49,057 nt of DNA from Candidatus Bathyarchaeota archaeon (lineage in GTDB: Archaea > Thermoproteota > Bathyarchaeia > TCS64): positions 1-49,057 of the forward strand of contig JADHWM010000005.1 of NCBI GenBank assembly GCA_016783485.1. The letters run 5' to 3'. The notes under the pieces are model-generated. The model had not been told where the DNA came from. It did not search any database and saw only the letters and a list, made by a program, of their open reading frames with translations. The position numbers were made by a program, and so were the translations under genes. Of the stretch, positions 48,681 through 49,057 are shown one piece after another. The stretch's first letter is position 1. Every line of letters begins with the position of its first letter.

Positions 48681-49057
48681 ACCCCCACGCGACCAAATTC
48701 CGTAACCCGAAGAGGCCGGCCGGCTCCGCCCCCGTCCCACCCTCACATACGACACCCAACCAAAGAGAGAAGGACACCAACCACACACCAAAACCCCGCC
48801 AAACACCGGAAGGAGCCCGAAAAACACCCGGAAACCACCCCCGCCAACCCCTCAAGCAAAACAGTAACTATTCAGTAGCAAAACACCACACAACACAAAC
48901 TCTGATAGAAGGGGGAGGGGGGGGGGTCATGCATCGGAACCTGAACAAACCGCCCCACGACGAAAAGAACCTGAAACCCCTCCCGATCACCATCGAATCA
49001 TGTCAAAAGGAGCACTTATTCATACCCAAAATACGCCCCACCAGGAGTGTACTCCAC
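48681..49057. other. Right end of the window, no gene seen
   Basis: It holds R2, right copy (48799-48884), and a G-run at about 48909-48926 that might be a boundary or an assembly-prone spot. I see no coding frame with family character. Confidence 0.5.
48799..48884. repeat. Direct repeat R2, right copy
   Basis: Partner of 48052-48136. The core CCCTCAAGCAAAACAGTAAC, then TATTCAGTAGCAAAAC, matches with a few changes. Confidence 0.8.

Overview
The window looks like chromosomal DNA of an archaeon. It holds two thermosome subunits, RNase P protein Rpp21, diphthine synthase, archaeal FAD synthase RibL, TruD, an Lhr helicase, a tungsten aldehyde:ferredoxin oxidoreductase, an F420-type LLM oxidoreductase, surface proteins with archaeal C-terminal anchors, and TATA-box promoters placed for leaderless or short-leader transcripts. 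Most of it is GC-rich. A Bathyarchaeia-like member of the Thermoproteota is my guess from gene content; nothing in the window proves the lineage.

Region 1 (1-21.8 kb) is a GC-rich backbone: a surface protein cut by the window edge, an HTH-PAS-PAS-GAF sensor, Lhr, an aminotransferase, an MFS carrier, a gamma-glutamylcyclotransferase-like protein, a tandem thermosome pair, an AOR operon with two MoaD-like proteins, an M20 peptidase, a DUF1385 membrane protein, a cupin, malate dehydrogenase, a small P-loop kinase, an ATC-hydrolase/flavodoxin pair and a second MFS carrier. Scraps of dead genes lie between them (beta-lactamase-like, YjeF_N-like, DinB-like, threonine dehydratase).

Region 2 (about 21.8-38.3 kb) is the most unusual part. 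At its right end lies an intact initiator tRNA-Met gene (38247-38321, minus strand, CCA encoded). To its left, all in the same orientation, are about ten degraded copies of the 3' part of this tRNA. They separate single genes or small gene sets: VapBC, a class V aminotransferase, an M29-like peptidase, an MFS carrier, ArsP/thioredoxin/ArsR, an HTH-nucleotidyltransferase pair, an HpcH aldolase, a thioredoxin/CcdA cassette and an SDR. Several copies also share the tRNA's 3' flank, and two cargo blocks are bounded by direct repeats of about 120 bp. The layout suggests repeated integration or duplication at the tRNA 3' end, giving an integron-like array of short cassettes. No integrase gene is visible here.

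Region 3 (38.4-41.1 kb) is conserved archaeal backbone: rnp4, a DphB-DUF357 fusion, ribL and an LLM oxidoreductase. Region 4 (41.2-48 kb) is AT-richer and probably acquired. It has a charged coiled-coil protein, two anchored surface proteins, a GT2 glycosyltransferase, a truncated isoprenylcysteine-type methyltransferase and a dispersed hairpin repeat with a constant loop. A second repeat of about 85 bp brackets a VOC-family gene at 48.05-48.88 kb.
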